From an uncultured Clostridia bacterium (GTDB taxonomy: Bacteria > Bacillota > Clostridia > Oscillospirales > Acutalibacteraceae), in contig CAMFPJ010000014.1 of the NCBI GenBank assembly GCA_945971755.1, positions 1-18,282 of the forward strand: a DNA stretch of 18,282 bases, in the 5' to 3' direction. The notes under the pieces were generated by a model. It did no database searches. It was given only the letters and a program-made list of their open reading frames with translations, and had not been told where the DNA came from. The stretch's first letter is position 1. Each line of letters opens with the position of its first letter. Both the position numbers and the translations under genes were made by a program. Shown piece after piece: positions 7,080 to 15,366 of this stretch.

Positions 7080-8504
7080 TTATTTCAGAATTGAAACTGC
7101 CGAGGCAATGCTCTTTTCCATAGCCTCTCTGCCGTATTTGTCAACCTCTGCCTTATTCTTTTCACCGTGTGTAAGGCAGCCGGCACCGCCTATGCAACCG
7201 CCGATACAAGCCATACCCTCAATGAAGTTTGCGTCAAGAACATTTTTACTTTTTTTCAAAAGAGCGGTTCTGCATTCTTCAATTCCGTCGCAAACACAAG
7301 CCTTTAAGTCAAAGTCGATATTTTGCTCTTTAAGTCCTTCTGCAACCGCATCGGCAAGTCCTCCGCTGCGTGCAAAAATTCTTCCGAAATAAGAAGCGTT
7401 ATCAAGCACATCTTCTTCAAGTTCCGTAATTTCAATGTCGCGACTGTCAAAAAGAGCCTGTAATTCCTCAAAGGTTAAAACTGCGTCAACATAGGGCTTA
7501 ACTGTTTCGAGCTGTGCTTCTGCTTTTTTGGCGGTACAGGGGCCTATGAACACAACCTTTGCGTTTTCGGTTGTATCTTTAATGTACTTAGCAAGAGTAG
7601 TCATCGGTGACAGGTTATGAGAAACGTGCTCAACCATTTCGGGAAATGTTGACTTGACGTATTTTACAAATGCAGGGCAGCATGAACTTGTTAAGAAGCC
7701 TTTTTCCGCAAGCTCACGTGATTCTTTTTCCGCAACCATATCAGCACCGAGAGCAGCCTCAACTACTGTATGGAAACCAAGCTCTTTAAGGCCTGTTACA
7801 ACCTGACCAAGCTTTGCATACTTAAACTGACTGGAAATTGACGGAGCAACAATAGCATAAGTTTTATAGTTTTTGCCCTTTTCGCCTGCTTTAAGAATAT
7901 CAATAACGTTAAGAATGTAAGATTTATCCATTATTGCGCCGAAGGGGCACTGATAAACACACGCACCGCACTGAATACACTTGCTGTTGTCAATAATTGC
8001 GGCATTGTCATTTTTATTGATTGAAATTGCCTTAATTTTACAGGCATTTTGACACGGGCGCTTACGGTTTACTATGGCTGTGTAAGGGCAGACCTTTGCA
8101 CACTGTCCGCATTCGACACATTTTGACTTATCAATGTGTGCTTCGTGATTATGGTCAAAGGAAATTGCTCCTCGCTTACAAACATCTTCACATCTGTGAG
8201 CAAGACAGCCTCGGCAAGAGTCGGTTACCTCGTAACCTGCTGCGGGACATTCGTCACAGGCAATATCAATAACCTCAATGATATTCGGGTTTTCTTTATT
8301 GCCGCCCATGGCAATTTTCACTCTTTCCTGAAGAATTGCACGTTCTTTATAAACACAACATCTCATGGTAGGAGTTTTGCCGGGAACAATCATTTTCGGA
8401 ATTTCAAATACGTTTTGAAGCAAAGTATCATTCCATGCCTGACGGGCAACCTCCCTTAATACTTTATACTTTAAGTACTGAACTTTTGTGTCGAATTTTC
8501 TCAT
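7080..8504 (-). CDS. [FeFe]-hydrogenase with multiple Fe-S clusters, group-B-like (HydA2 type)
   Basis: This 474-residue protein probably makes H2 from reduced ferredoxin in the cytoplasm. The N-terminal half is rich in cysteine: a CDECP...CRGCLAHRCEDVC block (83-109), a 4Fe-4S motif CVECGQCAKVCP (129-140), CQNAC (151-155) and CIQCGACVYQCP (176-187). The H-cluster domain has L1 TSSCCPAF (Cys275/276), L2 GPCTAKKAE (Cys323) and L3 MACIGGCIGG (Cys433, Cys437), so all four ligands are present. L2 lacks the MPC methionine of the CpI type, and L3 departs from its GCxxGGGQP ending. These changes point to the group B class rather than the classical group A. GTG at 8513 is possible, but AAGGGTGG favours ATG at 8504. 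It is the last gene of the operon, 11 bp after the phosphatase. Maturases HydEFG are not in the window. Confidence 0.88.
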   Translation of the reverse strand: MRKFDTKVQYLKYKVLREVARQAWNDTLLQNVFEIPKMIVPGKTPTMRCCVYKERAILQERVKIAMGGNKENPNIIEVIDIACDECPAAGYEVTDSCRGCLAHRCEDVCKRGAISFDHNHEAHIDKSKCVECGQCAKVCPYTAIVNRKRPCQNACKIKAISINKNDNAAIIDNSKCIQCGACVYQCPFGAIMDKSYILNVIDILKAGEKGKNYKTYAIVAPSISSQFKYAKLGQVVTGLKELGFHTVVEAALGADMVAEKESRELAEKGFLTSSCCPAFVKYVKSTFPEMVEHVSHNLSPMTTLAKYIKDTTENAKVVFIGPCTAKKAEAQLETVKPYVDAVLTFEELQALFDSRDIEITELEEDVLDNASYFGRIFARSGGLADAVAEGLKEQNIDFDLKACVCDGIEECRTALLKKSKNVLDANFIEGMACIGGCIGGAGCLTHGEKNKAEVDKYGREAMEKSIASAVSILK

Positions 8505-8515
8505 TTTTACCACCC

Positions 8516-9688
8516 TTAAAAATAACTAACCTTAATGTGTTTTCCCATTTGCTTCAAGCACTTGGACAGCTCCTCAACAAGATTCATTTTTATGTTGAAG
8601 TTAATGGGCAAATCGGGGTTCTGATGAGCGGGGTTAACTGCTCTGCCCACGTAGAAATTTATATCCGTTGCCTCCTCAAAAAGCAACCGCGAAATCAGCG
8701 CCGCACCGTCACGCTTTAAGCTCCAATTTTCATAAAGTGCATTTTCACCGATATAGTCTTTAGCATACTCAACCACTTTATTGACGGTAATAACACCCTC
8801 GGTTACCAAATCAACGCCGTCAATATGCGCTATCGGCGGAACGTCGGAACGCTCAAAGGAAAGGCTTGCAACAACAGGCTTGTTAAGATATTTTGCCGCT
8901 ATTGAAGAAGTAGTACCGCCGCAAATAATATGCTTACCCTCTTTTGAGAAGAAAAGCGACATCATACGGTCAGCATCGTCACGGTTTGAGGGCGGTCCGA
9001 AGAGCATATTCATCGGGGTTCTTTTCCTGATTTTAACTACGCAGGCAGTGGCATCATCGCCGGGTTTTTCGCCGTAAAGCTTAAAGCACTCATCAACTAA
9101 AATTGTTGAAAGTGTTTTTGCCGTGTAGCCCGCCGGAACCAAAGTTTCAATAAATGCGGCAATATCCTCATACTTCCAGCCGAAGTTATAAGATATACCG
9201 ATTCCCGCGTGTGGGCAGCCGTCGCTCATTGCGACAAAAATATCCTCCTCACAAAGTTTTACGGAGGAACGGAAAATCTTTTTGCCGCCGATATTCATTT
9301 CGGTTTTCGGGTAATCAAAAAACACACCGTCACGAATAAGAATTACATGAGGATTGTCATACTGAATAATCTCCGCAGTATCGTTATTGATAATATGTAT
9401 AATTGTAAAGGTTGAATAAGCAACACCGCGAACAGAGCAAACAGGCAGCGTTGCAGCTATTGTATCAACACATTCCTCCAAAGGCAAGTCGGCTGCAAGC
9501 ATTGTGGAAATAATCTTTGACGTAAGAGTTGAGAGAATACTTGCTTTTACGCCGCTTCCAAGGCCGTCTGCCAAAACAATAACCGTTGAATTGTCGCTTT
9601 GCTCAACAACGTCAATATGGTCTCCGCAAAGCTGCTCGCCAAAGTGATTTACACTCTTAAAGCCGATATCCGCACATAAATCATTCAT
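8516..9688 (-). CDS. SpoIIE/PP2C-type serine phosphatase with unrecognised C-terminal domain
   Basis: This 390-residue cytosolic protein should dephosphorylate serine or threonine on a protein partner, using two metal ions. The phosphatase domain spans about 15-222, with VLADGLGSG (Asp41-Gly42), VAMSDGCPHAG (Asp156-Gly157) and PGDDATACVV (Asp211, Asp212), so the metal-binding acids are intact. Residues about 228-390 form a second domain, including a HIICGGTTSS segment (253-262) and a conserved-looking C-terminal tail, that I do not recognise. It has no membrane segment, unlike sporulation SpoIIE. Its first 8 bases overlap the end of hydS, which implies translational coupling and suggests physical partnership with the sensory hydrogenase. 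The kinase in the same operon is the natural opposing enzyme. The substrate is unknown. Confidence 0.85.
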   Translation of the reverse strand: MNDLCADIGFKSVNHFGEQLCGDHIDVVEQSDNSTVIVLADGLGSGVKASILSTLTSKIISTMLAADLPLEECVDTIAATLPVCSVRGVAYSTFTIIHIINNDTAEIIQYDNPHVILIRDGVFFDYPKTEMNIGGKKIFRSSVKLCEEDIFVAMSDGCPHAGIGISYNFGWKYEDIAAFIETLVPAGYTAKTLSTILVDECFKLYGEKPGDDATACVVKIRKRTPMNMLFGPPSNRDDADRMMSLFFSKEGKHIICGGTTSSIAAKYLNKPVVASLSFERSDVPPIAHIDGVDLVTEGVITVNKVVEYAKDYIGENALYENWSLKRDGAALISRLLFEEATDINFYVGRAVNPAHQNPDLPINFNIKMNLVEELSKCLKQMGKHIKVSYF

Positions 9689-11357
9689 CTTTTATCGACT
9701 CCTTTAGTTTTGACAGGGCAATTTTTGTTTCTGCCGCTGTTTCACCGAGAAGAGATGCAATTTCCTGAACAATTCTCATCTGCTTTTCAACAACCTTATC
9801 GGCAACCTCTACTGTTTGACGGCTTATGCTCTCTTTCTTTTCTCTTTCTGTTTCCTCATCGGTTACGTCACGCATAATGCAAATTAAGAGCCTTGACTCA
9901 CGGTCATAAACAACCGTTTGCTCAACGTATCTGCCATATTCCGCAAGGTATTCGCGTTTATCGTAAATTCCCCTGCCCGTTGTTAAAACGGTCATAAACA
10001 CCGAAGGGTCAAGAATTCTGATCACCTGGTCGCCTAAAACATCGGAAGCGGAACGGATATTCAGAATTTTTCTTGCGGCAGAGTTAATCTGCTGAACCTC
10101 AAGTTTTTCGTTAAGGACAATCAGTCCGTTAGGTGTATTTTTAACGATTGTATCCGAAAAGCTTTCTGCCTTATCTTTAAGGAAAGGTAAGCACATAGAC
10201 GGCTCTGCTTTACCTTGGAAAATTGCTATTGCTTTTTCACGGCACGTGTTATAACCGCAGGAACCGCAGTTAAGCTCTTGCGACTCTTTATATTTACCCA
10301 TTTGATGAAGAATTTCGGTAATCTCCGTTTCAGTGGGCATTACAGTTTGTTTGTTAATAAACTCAAAGCGTTTTCTCATTTTGGCAGGTTCGGGTTGCTC
10401 AATATCAAAATCTTTACTGCCCGCAAAGGCAACAACTTCAACATAATCTTTAACAGGCGAGTTGTGATTTTTCTCAATAACAGGACCGCCTATACAACTG
10501 CCCACACAAGCTGACATTTCAATAAAGCAACGGTGAATTTTACCGTCTTCAATGTCTTTAAGCGCCTTAATACAGCTTTCTACACCGTCAATGGCAACGT
10601 ATGTGTAGCCCGGTGAGTCCTGCGCCATTGTTTTAAGAATACCGCCCGTTGTGGGGAAAAGACGTGCTTTACTGCGCTCCTCTTTTTCGTGATTTGCTTG
10701 GAGTTCAATGTGTTCTGCTTTAAGCCAGTTTGTAAGCTCCTCAAAGGTGAGCACTGCGTCAACAATTCCCTTGTAATGCTCAGCCTCGTCCTTTTTAGAA
10801 ACACAAGGTCCGATAAACACACATTTCGCATTCGGTATTCTTTCTTTGATTTCCATACAGTGCGCCTGCATAGGTGAAACAACGTCTGCAAGGTATTGAA
10901 GTTCTTTGGGAAAATACTTTTGAATGAGCAAATTAACGGAATGGCAACAAGAGGAAATGACAATATCTCTGTCTTCTTCTTTCAGCATTCTGTCATACTC
11001 ATTTTTCACCATTGTAGCGCCGAGTGCAGTTTCCTCAACATCGGCAAAACCGAGTTTTTTTAGTGCTTCACGCATTGCGCTTATTCCAACGCCGTCATAA
11101 TTCGCAATAAACGACGGAGCAAGGCTCACGTAAACCGGGTCCCCACTTTGAAGCAAAACCTTTACCTTTTCGGTTTCATCAACAATCTCTTTTGCATTTT
11201 GCGGACAAACAACAAAGCACTGACCGCAAAGAATACACTCGTTTTCAATAATATGCGCTTGGTTAGCAGAAAAACGAATTGACTTTACAGGACAGTGGCG
11301 AATACACTTATAACAGTTTTTACAGTTGGATTTTTTAAGCGTCAGGCAACTCGGCAT
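9681..11357 (-). CDS. hydS: Sensory [FeFe]-hydrogenase with PAS domain (HydS type, group C-like)
   Basis: This 558-residue protein is a putative H2 sensor. Domains in order are: two 4Fe-4S ferredoxin motifs (Cys12/15/18/22 and Cys41/44/47/51); an H-cluster domain (about 73-312) with L1 SSCCHS (Cys137/138), L2 GPCVSKKDE (Cys185) and L3 MSACVGSCIGGP (Cys284/288); a further 4Fe-4S motif CGSCGYNTCREKA...MC (Cys364/367/372/389); a PAS domain (about 400-500); and a charged coiled-coil tail (about 500-558). H-cluster ligands are kept, but the proline of L1 is His and the ending of L3 is altered, as expected of a sensor rather than a fast catalyst. There is no kinase or cyclase output domain, so the signal must pass to another protein, the overlapping phosphatase being the obvious candidate. 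AAGGAG lies in the end of the preceding gene. The PAS-linked domain order matches R. albus HydS and T. saccharolyticum HfsB. Confidence 0.9.
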   Translation of the reverse strand: MPSCLTLKKSNCKNCYKCIRHCPVKSIRFSANQAHIIENECILCGQCFVVCPQNAKEIVDETEKVKVLLQSGDPVYVSLAPSFIANYDGVGISAMREALKKLGFADVEETALGATMVKNEYDRMLKEEDRDIVISSCCHSVNLLIQKYFPKELQYLADVVSPMQAHCMEIKERIPNAKCVFIGPCVSKKDEAEHYKGIVDAVLTFEELTNWLKAEHIELQANHEKEERSKARLFPTTGGILKTMAQDSPGYTYVAIDGVESCIKALKDIEDGKIHRCFIEMSACVGSCIGGPVIEKNHNSPVKDYVEVVAFAGSKDFDIEQPEPAKMRKRFEFINKQTVMPTETEITEILHQMGKYKESQELNCGSCGYNTCREKAIAIFQGKAEPSMCLPFLKDKAESFSDTIVKNTPNGLIVLNEKLEVQQINSAARKILNIRSASDVLGDQVIRILDPSVFMTVLTTGRGIYDKREYLAEYGRYVEQTVVYDRESRLLICIMRDVTDEETEREKKESISRQTVEVADKVVEKQMRIVQEIASLLGETAAETKIALSKLKESIKDE

Positions 11358-11363
11358 AAGGCG

Positions 11364-11621
11364 TTACATCTCCTTTTCAAAGCGACTTAAAATATTAGTT
11401 TTGAAAAACTCGTTAAAATTTTCCGGGGTTACACCCGTAAAAGTGTCATCATCAACAATAACCGTTACCCCTACACGGTTGCACCGGCCGGTGCAAAAAC
11501 TGCCGGCCAGTGTAATTTCGGTTTCAAGATGATTATTCGCAACAGCGTTTTGCATAAGTTCTACAATCTGCTCCGAGCCTTTTAAGTGGCATGAAGAGCC
11601 TACACAAATTTGAACAATCAT
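11364..11621 (-). CDS. Small thioredoxin-like [2Fe-2S] ferredoxin, copy 2
   Basis: This 85-residue protein has the thioredoxin-like [2Fe-2S] fold of the C-terminal part of NuoE/HydC. Its four ligands follow the CX4C...CX3C pattern: Cys6 and Cys11 in CVGSSCHLKG, and Cys43 and Cys47 in SFCTGRC. The N-terminal helical bundle of NuoE is absent. It is a tandem paralogue of the upstream gene (3 bp apart), with the same cysteine positions. It lies 6 bp before hydS and carries the hydS ribosome site in its 3' end. AAAGGTG precedes its ATG. Its likely job is electron transfer to or from one of the two hydrogenases. No NuoF-like flavin subunit is nearby, so a direct NADH link is not supported. Confidence 0.88.
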   Translation of the reverse strand: MIVQICVGSSCHLKGSEQIVELMQNAVANNHLETEITLAGSFCTGRCNRVGVTVIVDDDTFTGVTPENFNEFFKTNILSRFEKEM

Positions 11622-11624
11622 ATT

Positions 11625-11864
11625 TTACACCTTTGCTTTAATTTCTTTATCAAAAAAATCTTTTACATCATCAGGAGTTACTGAGAAAAAGTTATCGTCA
11701 ACGGTGACGCAAACGCCCTGCTGACATTTACCCATGCAGAATGTTCCGCCAAGCTCAACCTTATCTCCGAGATTTTCGGTTGCAATTAAATGCTGAAGCT
11801 GTTCAACTACCTGACGTGAACCTTTGATGTGGCATGAAGAACCGATACATACTGTAACTTTCAT
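11625..11864 (-). CDS. Small thioredoxin-like [2Fe-2S] ferredoxin, copy 1
   Basis: This 79-residue protein shows the same fold and ligands: Cys6 and Cys11 in CIGSSCHIKG, Cys43 and Cys47 in TFCMGKC, with an additional Cys52. AAGGAG overlaps the stop codon of the kinase gene 12 bp upstream. The two copies keep identical ligand spacing but differ through much of the sequence between, so the duplication is not recent and the two have probably specialised. A pair of such proteins before hydS suggests one partner for each hydrogenase, or a heterodimer. Both are inference. Confidence 0.88.
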   Translation of the reverse strand: MKVTVCIGSSCHIKGSRQVVEQLQHLIATENLGDKVELGGTFCMGKCQQGVCVTVDDNFFSVTPDDVKDFFDKEIKAKV

Positions 11865-11876
11865 TTTTATTTCTCC

Positions 11877-12626
11877 TTATTCGTAATCAACAACATTAGC
11901 CCAGGTAAGCAAGAACTCACGCTCTTTTTCGTTACCCTTAACCGACTGTGAAGCGGCAACTATGGGCATCCATTTTTGAACATATTGTTTTGCGGTATCA
12001 CTCTTTTTGCAGAAAAGATTTAAGTATTTGTCTGCATTTACAATGTCACCTGCAAGCCAGAAAAGAAGATATGTTCTTGCCGCGTCTGCGGAAGCATTGC
12101 CCTGTGTTGCGTGTGACCAGTCGATAATATAAGCTTTGCCGTCATCTGAAATAATAATGTTTGACGGGTTAAAGTCTCCGTGGCAAACCTTGTTGTGTTT
12201 CGGCATACCCTCAAGGCGGGTGTGAAGGTCGTAACGTGTTGTCGCGTCAAGATCTGTCTGGCAAATTTTTCTGTTCATCTTATCCTTAAGTTTGTTAAGG
12301 TCTGCACAGGTTTTTGAATGAACCTCTAACTGCAAATCAACGAACATTTCAAGGTACTCGTCTGTTTTTTCGGGATTTTCTTTCATAAGGTCTGCAAGAG
12401 TTTTGCCCTTAATATAGTCGGAAACGATTGCCCATTTCCCGTCAATCATAGTAACTTCCAAAATCTTTGGAATGTTAAGACCGGTTCCCTCAATTCTTGC
12501 CTGATTAAGTGCCTCGTTCAAAACATCGGTCTTTGAGAAGCCCTCATTAAATACTTTAACACATTTATCGCCGTCGCGATAGACTGTTTTTGTATTTCTT
12601 ACTGCAATTACTCTGTCAAGTTTCAT
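11877..12626 (-). CDS. APH-fold kinase (TIGR02172-like aminoglycoside phosphotransferase/choline kinase fold)
   Basis: This 249-residue cytosolic kinase has the aminoglycoside phosphotransferase fold: an ATP-lysine candidate at Lys24 (CVKVF), the catalytic loop VCHGDFNPSNII (His149, Asp151, Asn156) and the metal-binding Asp169 in IIDWSHATQG. All key residues are present. It resembles the TIGR02172 family of small putative kinases. It begins 17 bp after adhE behind a G-rich ribosome site and is 12 bp from the first [2Fe-2S] gene. Proteins of this fold phosphorylate small molecules or sometimes proteins. The operon partner SpoIIE-type phosphatase suggests that a protein, perhaps AdhE or HydS, is the substrate. 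The position matches the serine/threonine kinase noted in the R. albus hydS operon. It is unlikely to be an antibiotic-resistance gene. Confidence 0.82.
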   Translation of the reverse strand: MKLDRVIAVRNTKTVYRDGDKCVKVFNEGFSKTDVLNEALNQARIEGTGLNIPKILEVTMIDGKWAIVSDYIKGKTLADLMKENPEKTDEYLEMFVDLQLEVHSKTCADLNKLKDKMNRKICQTDLDATTRYDLHTRLEGMPKHNKVCHGDFNPSNIIISDDGKAYIIDWSHATQGNASADAARTYLLFWLAGDIVNADKYLNLFCKKSDTAKQYVQKWMPIVAASQSVKGNEKEREFLLTWANVVDYE

Positions 12627-12643
12627 TTTTCATTGCCCCCTTA

Positions 12644-15313
12644 TTATTTCTTAGATGTCTTTTTTACTGTTAACTGACTTTTATTCGGTGTTTCAACCTC
12701 TGAAAAAGTCTTGCCGTAATAAGCATTTAAGTACATCTGCTTAATTTCTTCCATTAACGGATAACGCGGGTTAGCGCCTGTGCACTGGTCGTCAAATGCC
12801 TGTTCGGTCATTTCGTCAAGTCTTGAGAGGAAGTCGTTTTCATCAATGTTATAATCTTTGATAGTCGGCTTAATTCCAACCTTAACCTTAAGCTCGTCAA
12901 TAGCCTTGATAAGATTTTCAAGTTTCTGCTCGTCATTCTTACCGCCGAGGCCTAAATAGTCGGCAACCTGTGCATAACGTGCAAGCGTATGCGGGTGGTC
13001 ATACTGTGAGAATGTACCCATCTTTGCGGGTGTTTCCGCAGCGTTGAAACGAAGCACCTCGTCAATCATAAGCGCGTTTGCCACACCGTGAGGAAGGTGG
13101 TGGAATGCGCCCAGCTTATGAGCCATTGAGTGACAAACACCGAGGAAGGCATTTGCGAATGCCATACCTGCCATTGTGGCGGCATTAGCCATTTTTTCAC
13201 GGGCTTCAATGTCGTTCTGTCCGTTATCATAAGCTCTTGGTAAATATTCAAAAATAGTCTTTAATGCTTTAAGTGCAAGACCGTCTGTATAATCTGTTGC
13301 AAGCATTGAAGCGTAAGCCTCAAGTGCGTGAGTTACGGCGTCAATACCCGAAGCTGCCGTAAGTCCTTTGGGTGCAGACATGTGGAAATCAGTATCAATA
13401 ATTGCCATATTCGGAAGAAGTTCATAGTCTGCAAGCGGATATTTAACGCCTGTCGTTTCATCAGTAATAACTGCGAAAGGCGTAACCTCAGAGCCTGTAC
13501 CTGCTGATGTGGGAATAGCGATGAAATATGCCTTTTCGCCCATTTTCGGGAATGTATATACACGCTTTCTGATATCAATAAAGCGCATTGCCATATCCAT
13601 AAAGTCTGCTTCCGGATGCTCATACATTACCCACATAATCTTGCCTGCGTCCATAGCGGAACCGCCGCCCAGTGCAATAATACAGTCAGGCTTAAAGGCT
13701 CTCATTTGCTCTGCACCCATCTTTGCACAAGCAAGAGTCGGGTCGGGAGCAACATCGAAGAATGTTGTGTGCTGAATACCCATTTCGTCAAGTTTATCTG
13801 TAATCGGCTTTGTGTAGCCGTTATTGTAAAGAAAGCTGTCTGTTACTATGAATGCTCTCTTTTTGCCCATAACATTTTTAAGCTCATCAAGGGCTACCGG
13901 TAAACAGCCTTTTTTAATATATACCTTCTGGGGTGCTCTGAACCACAACATATTTTCCCTTCTTTCTGCTACTGTCTTAATGTTAATAAGGTGCTTGACA
14001 CCAACGTTTTCACTTACTGAGTTGCCGCCCCAAGAGCCGCAACCGAGTGTTAAAGACGGAGCGAGTTTGAAGTTGTAAAGGTCACCGATGCCACCGTGTG
14101 AAGAAGGTGTATTTACGAGAATACGGCAAGTTTTCATTCTGCTTGCAAATTCGTCAATTTCTGCCTTCTTTGCAACAGGGTCAAGATAAATTGAAGAGGT
14201 ATGGCCGTAACCGCCGTCTGCAACAAGCTGTTCTGCCTTTGCAAATGCGTCGTTCAAATCTTTTGCCTTATACATTGCAAGCACAGGTGAAAGCTTTTCG
14301 TGAGCAAATTCTTCAGAAATATCAACGCTTTCAACCTCACCTATGATAATCTTTGTGCCTGCGGGCACCTTAACGCCTGCAAGTTCAGCGATTTTTGCCG
14401 CCTTCTGACCTACGATTTTTGCATTTAAGGCACCGTTAATAAGAATTGTCTTTCTGACCTTTTCTGTTTCTTCTGCGTTAAGGAAGTAGCAACCTCTGTT
14501 TGCAAATTCTTCTTTAACTTTATCGTAAACGCTTTTAAGTACGATTACAGACTGCTCGGAAGCGCAAATCATACCGTTATCAAAGGTTTTTGAGTGAATA
14601 ATTGAGTTTACGGCAAGCAAAAGGTCTGCACTCTCGTCAATAATTGCCGGTGTGTTGCCCGCTCCGACACCGAGTGCAGGTTTGCCTGATGAATAAGCGG
14701 CTTTTACCATTCCGGGGCCGCCCGTTGCAAGAATTATGTCTGCTTCTTTCATTACCGTATTTGTCATTTCAAGGCTGGGAACGTCAATCCAAGAAATGAT
14801 TCCCTCGGGAGCGCCTGCTTTTACTGCTGCTTCAAGCACGATTTTTGCCGCGGCAATAGTTGAATTCTTTGCTCTCGGGTGGGGGCTTATGATAATACCG
14901 TTACGGGTTTTAAGTGAAATAAGAGTTTTGAAAATCGCTGTTGAAGTTGGGTTTGTTGTGGGAATAACCGCTGCGATAACGCCGATTGGCTCTGCAATTT
15001 TCTTAATGCCGTATGATTTATCTTCCTCAATTACTCCGCATGTTTTTGTGTTGCGGTAAGCATTGTAAATATACTCTGCTGCGTAATGATTTTTAATAAC
15101 CTTATCTTCTACAATACCCATTCCCGTTTCTTCAACGGCAAGCTTTGCAAGTGAAATTCTTTCTTTGTTTGCGGCAGTTGCGGCTGCAAGGAATATTTTG
15201 TCAACCTGCTCCTGTGTATATGTTGCAAACTTTTTCTGTGCTTCGCGTACACGGCTTATTGCCTCTTCAAGCTTTTCTACGCTATCCACAATTTCATACT
15301 GTTTCTTTTCCAT
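12644..15313 (-). CDS. adhE: Bifunctional acetaldehyde-CoA/alcohol dehydrogenase
   Basis: This 889-residue enzyme reduces acetyl-CoA to acetaldehyde and then ethanol, using two NADH, and is expected to form spirosome filaments. The N-terminal aldehyde dehydrogenase half (about 1-440) has the catalytic cysteine Cys250 in NGMICASEQS and GVGAGNTPA (215-223). The C-terminal iron-dependent alcohol dehydrogenase half has GGGSAMDAGK (549-558) and the metal ligands Asp658, His662, His728 and His742 in IDAVTHALE and CHSMAHKLGAFHHLPHG. Their spacing equals that of E. coli AdhE. Length is typical and nothing is missing. AGGAGG (15327-15322) is 8 bases before the ATG. It is the first gene of the hydrogenase operon, directly behind a Rex-controlled promoter. 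Ethanol formation is the NADH sink used when H2 builds up. Confidence 0.97.
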   Translation of the reverse strand: MEKKQYEIVDSVEKLEEAISRVREAQKKFATYTQEQVDKIFLAAATAANKERISLAKLAVEETGMGIVEDKVIKNHYAAEYIYNAYRNTKTCGVIEEDKSYGIKKIAEPIGVIAAVIPTTNPTSTAIFKTLISLKTRNGIIISPHPRAKNSTIAAAKIVLEAAVKAGAPEGIISWIDVPSLEMTNTVMKEADIILATGGPGMVKAAYSSGKPALGVGAGNTPAIIDESADLLLAVNSIIHSKTFDNGMICASEQSVIVLKSVYDKVKEEFANRGCYFLNAEETEKVRKTILINGALNAKIVGQKAAKIAELAGVKVPAGTKIIIGEVESVDISEEFAHEKLSPVLAMYKAKDLNDAFAKAEQLVADGGYGHTSSIYLDPVAKKAEIDEFASRMKTCRILVNTPSSHGGIGDLYNFKLAPSLTLGCGSWGGNSVSENVGVKHLINIKTVAERRENMLWFRAPQKVYIKKGCLPVALDELKNVMGKKRAFIVTDSFLYNNGYTKPITDKLDEMGIQHTTFFDVAPDPTLACAKMGAEQMRAFKPDCIIALGGGSAMDAGKIMWVMYEHPEADFMDMAMRFIDIRKRVYTFPKMGEKAYFIAIPTSAGTGSEVTPFAVITDETTGVKYPLADYELLPNMAIIDTDFHMSAPKGLTAASGIDAVTHALEAYASMLATDYTDGLALKALKTIFEYLPRAYDNGQNDIEAREKMANAATMAGMAFANAFLGVCHSMAHKLGAFHHLPHGVANALMIDEVLRFNAAETPAKMGTFSQYDHPHTLARYAQVADYLGLGGKNDEQKLENLIKAIDELKVKVGIKPTIKDYNIDENDFLSRLDEMTEQAFDDQCTGANPRYPLMEEIKQMYLNAYYGKTFSEVETPNKSQLTVKKTSKK

Positions 15314-15366
15314 TCGGTGAACCTCCTATTATGACGGAAACCCTTTCGGTAACCTCTCATTATTGA

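Noticed and set aside
10580..10963. 127-codon open frame on the minus strand
   Set aside because: It lies wholly inside hydS in another frame; hydS has full domain support, and this frame shows no recognisable motif and no ribosome site.
11364..11864. Complete NADH-dependent bifurcating hydrogenase (HydABC)
   Set aside because: The [2Fe-2S] proteins resemble part of HydC, but no NuoF/HydB-type flavin subunit is present, so the trimeric enzyme is not encoded here.
11877..12626. Aminoglycoside resistance gene
   Set aside because: Only the general fold is shared; the context is a metabolic operon and the sequence is closer to TIGR02172-type kinases.
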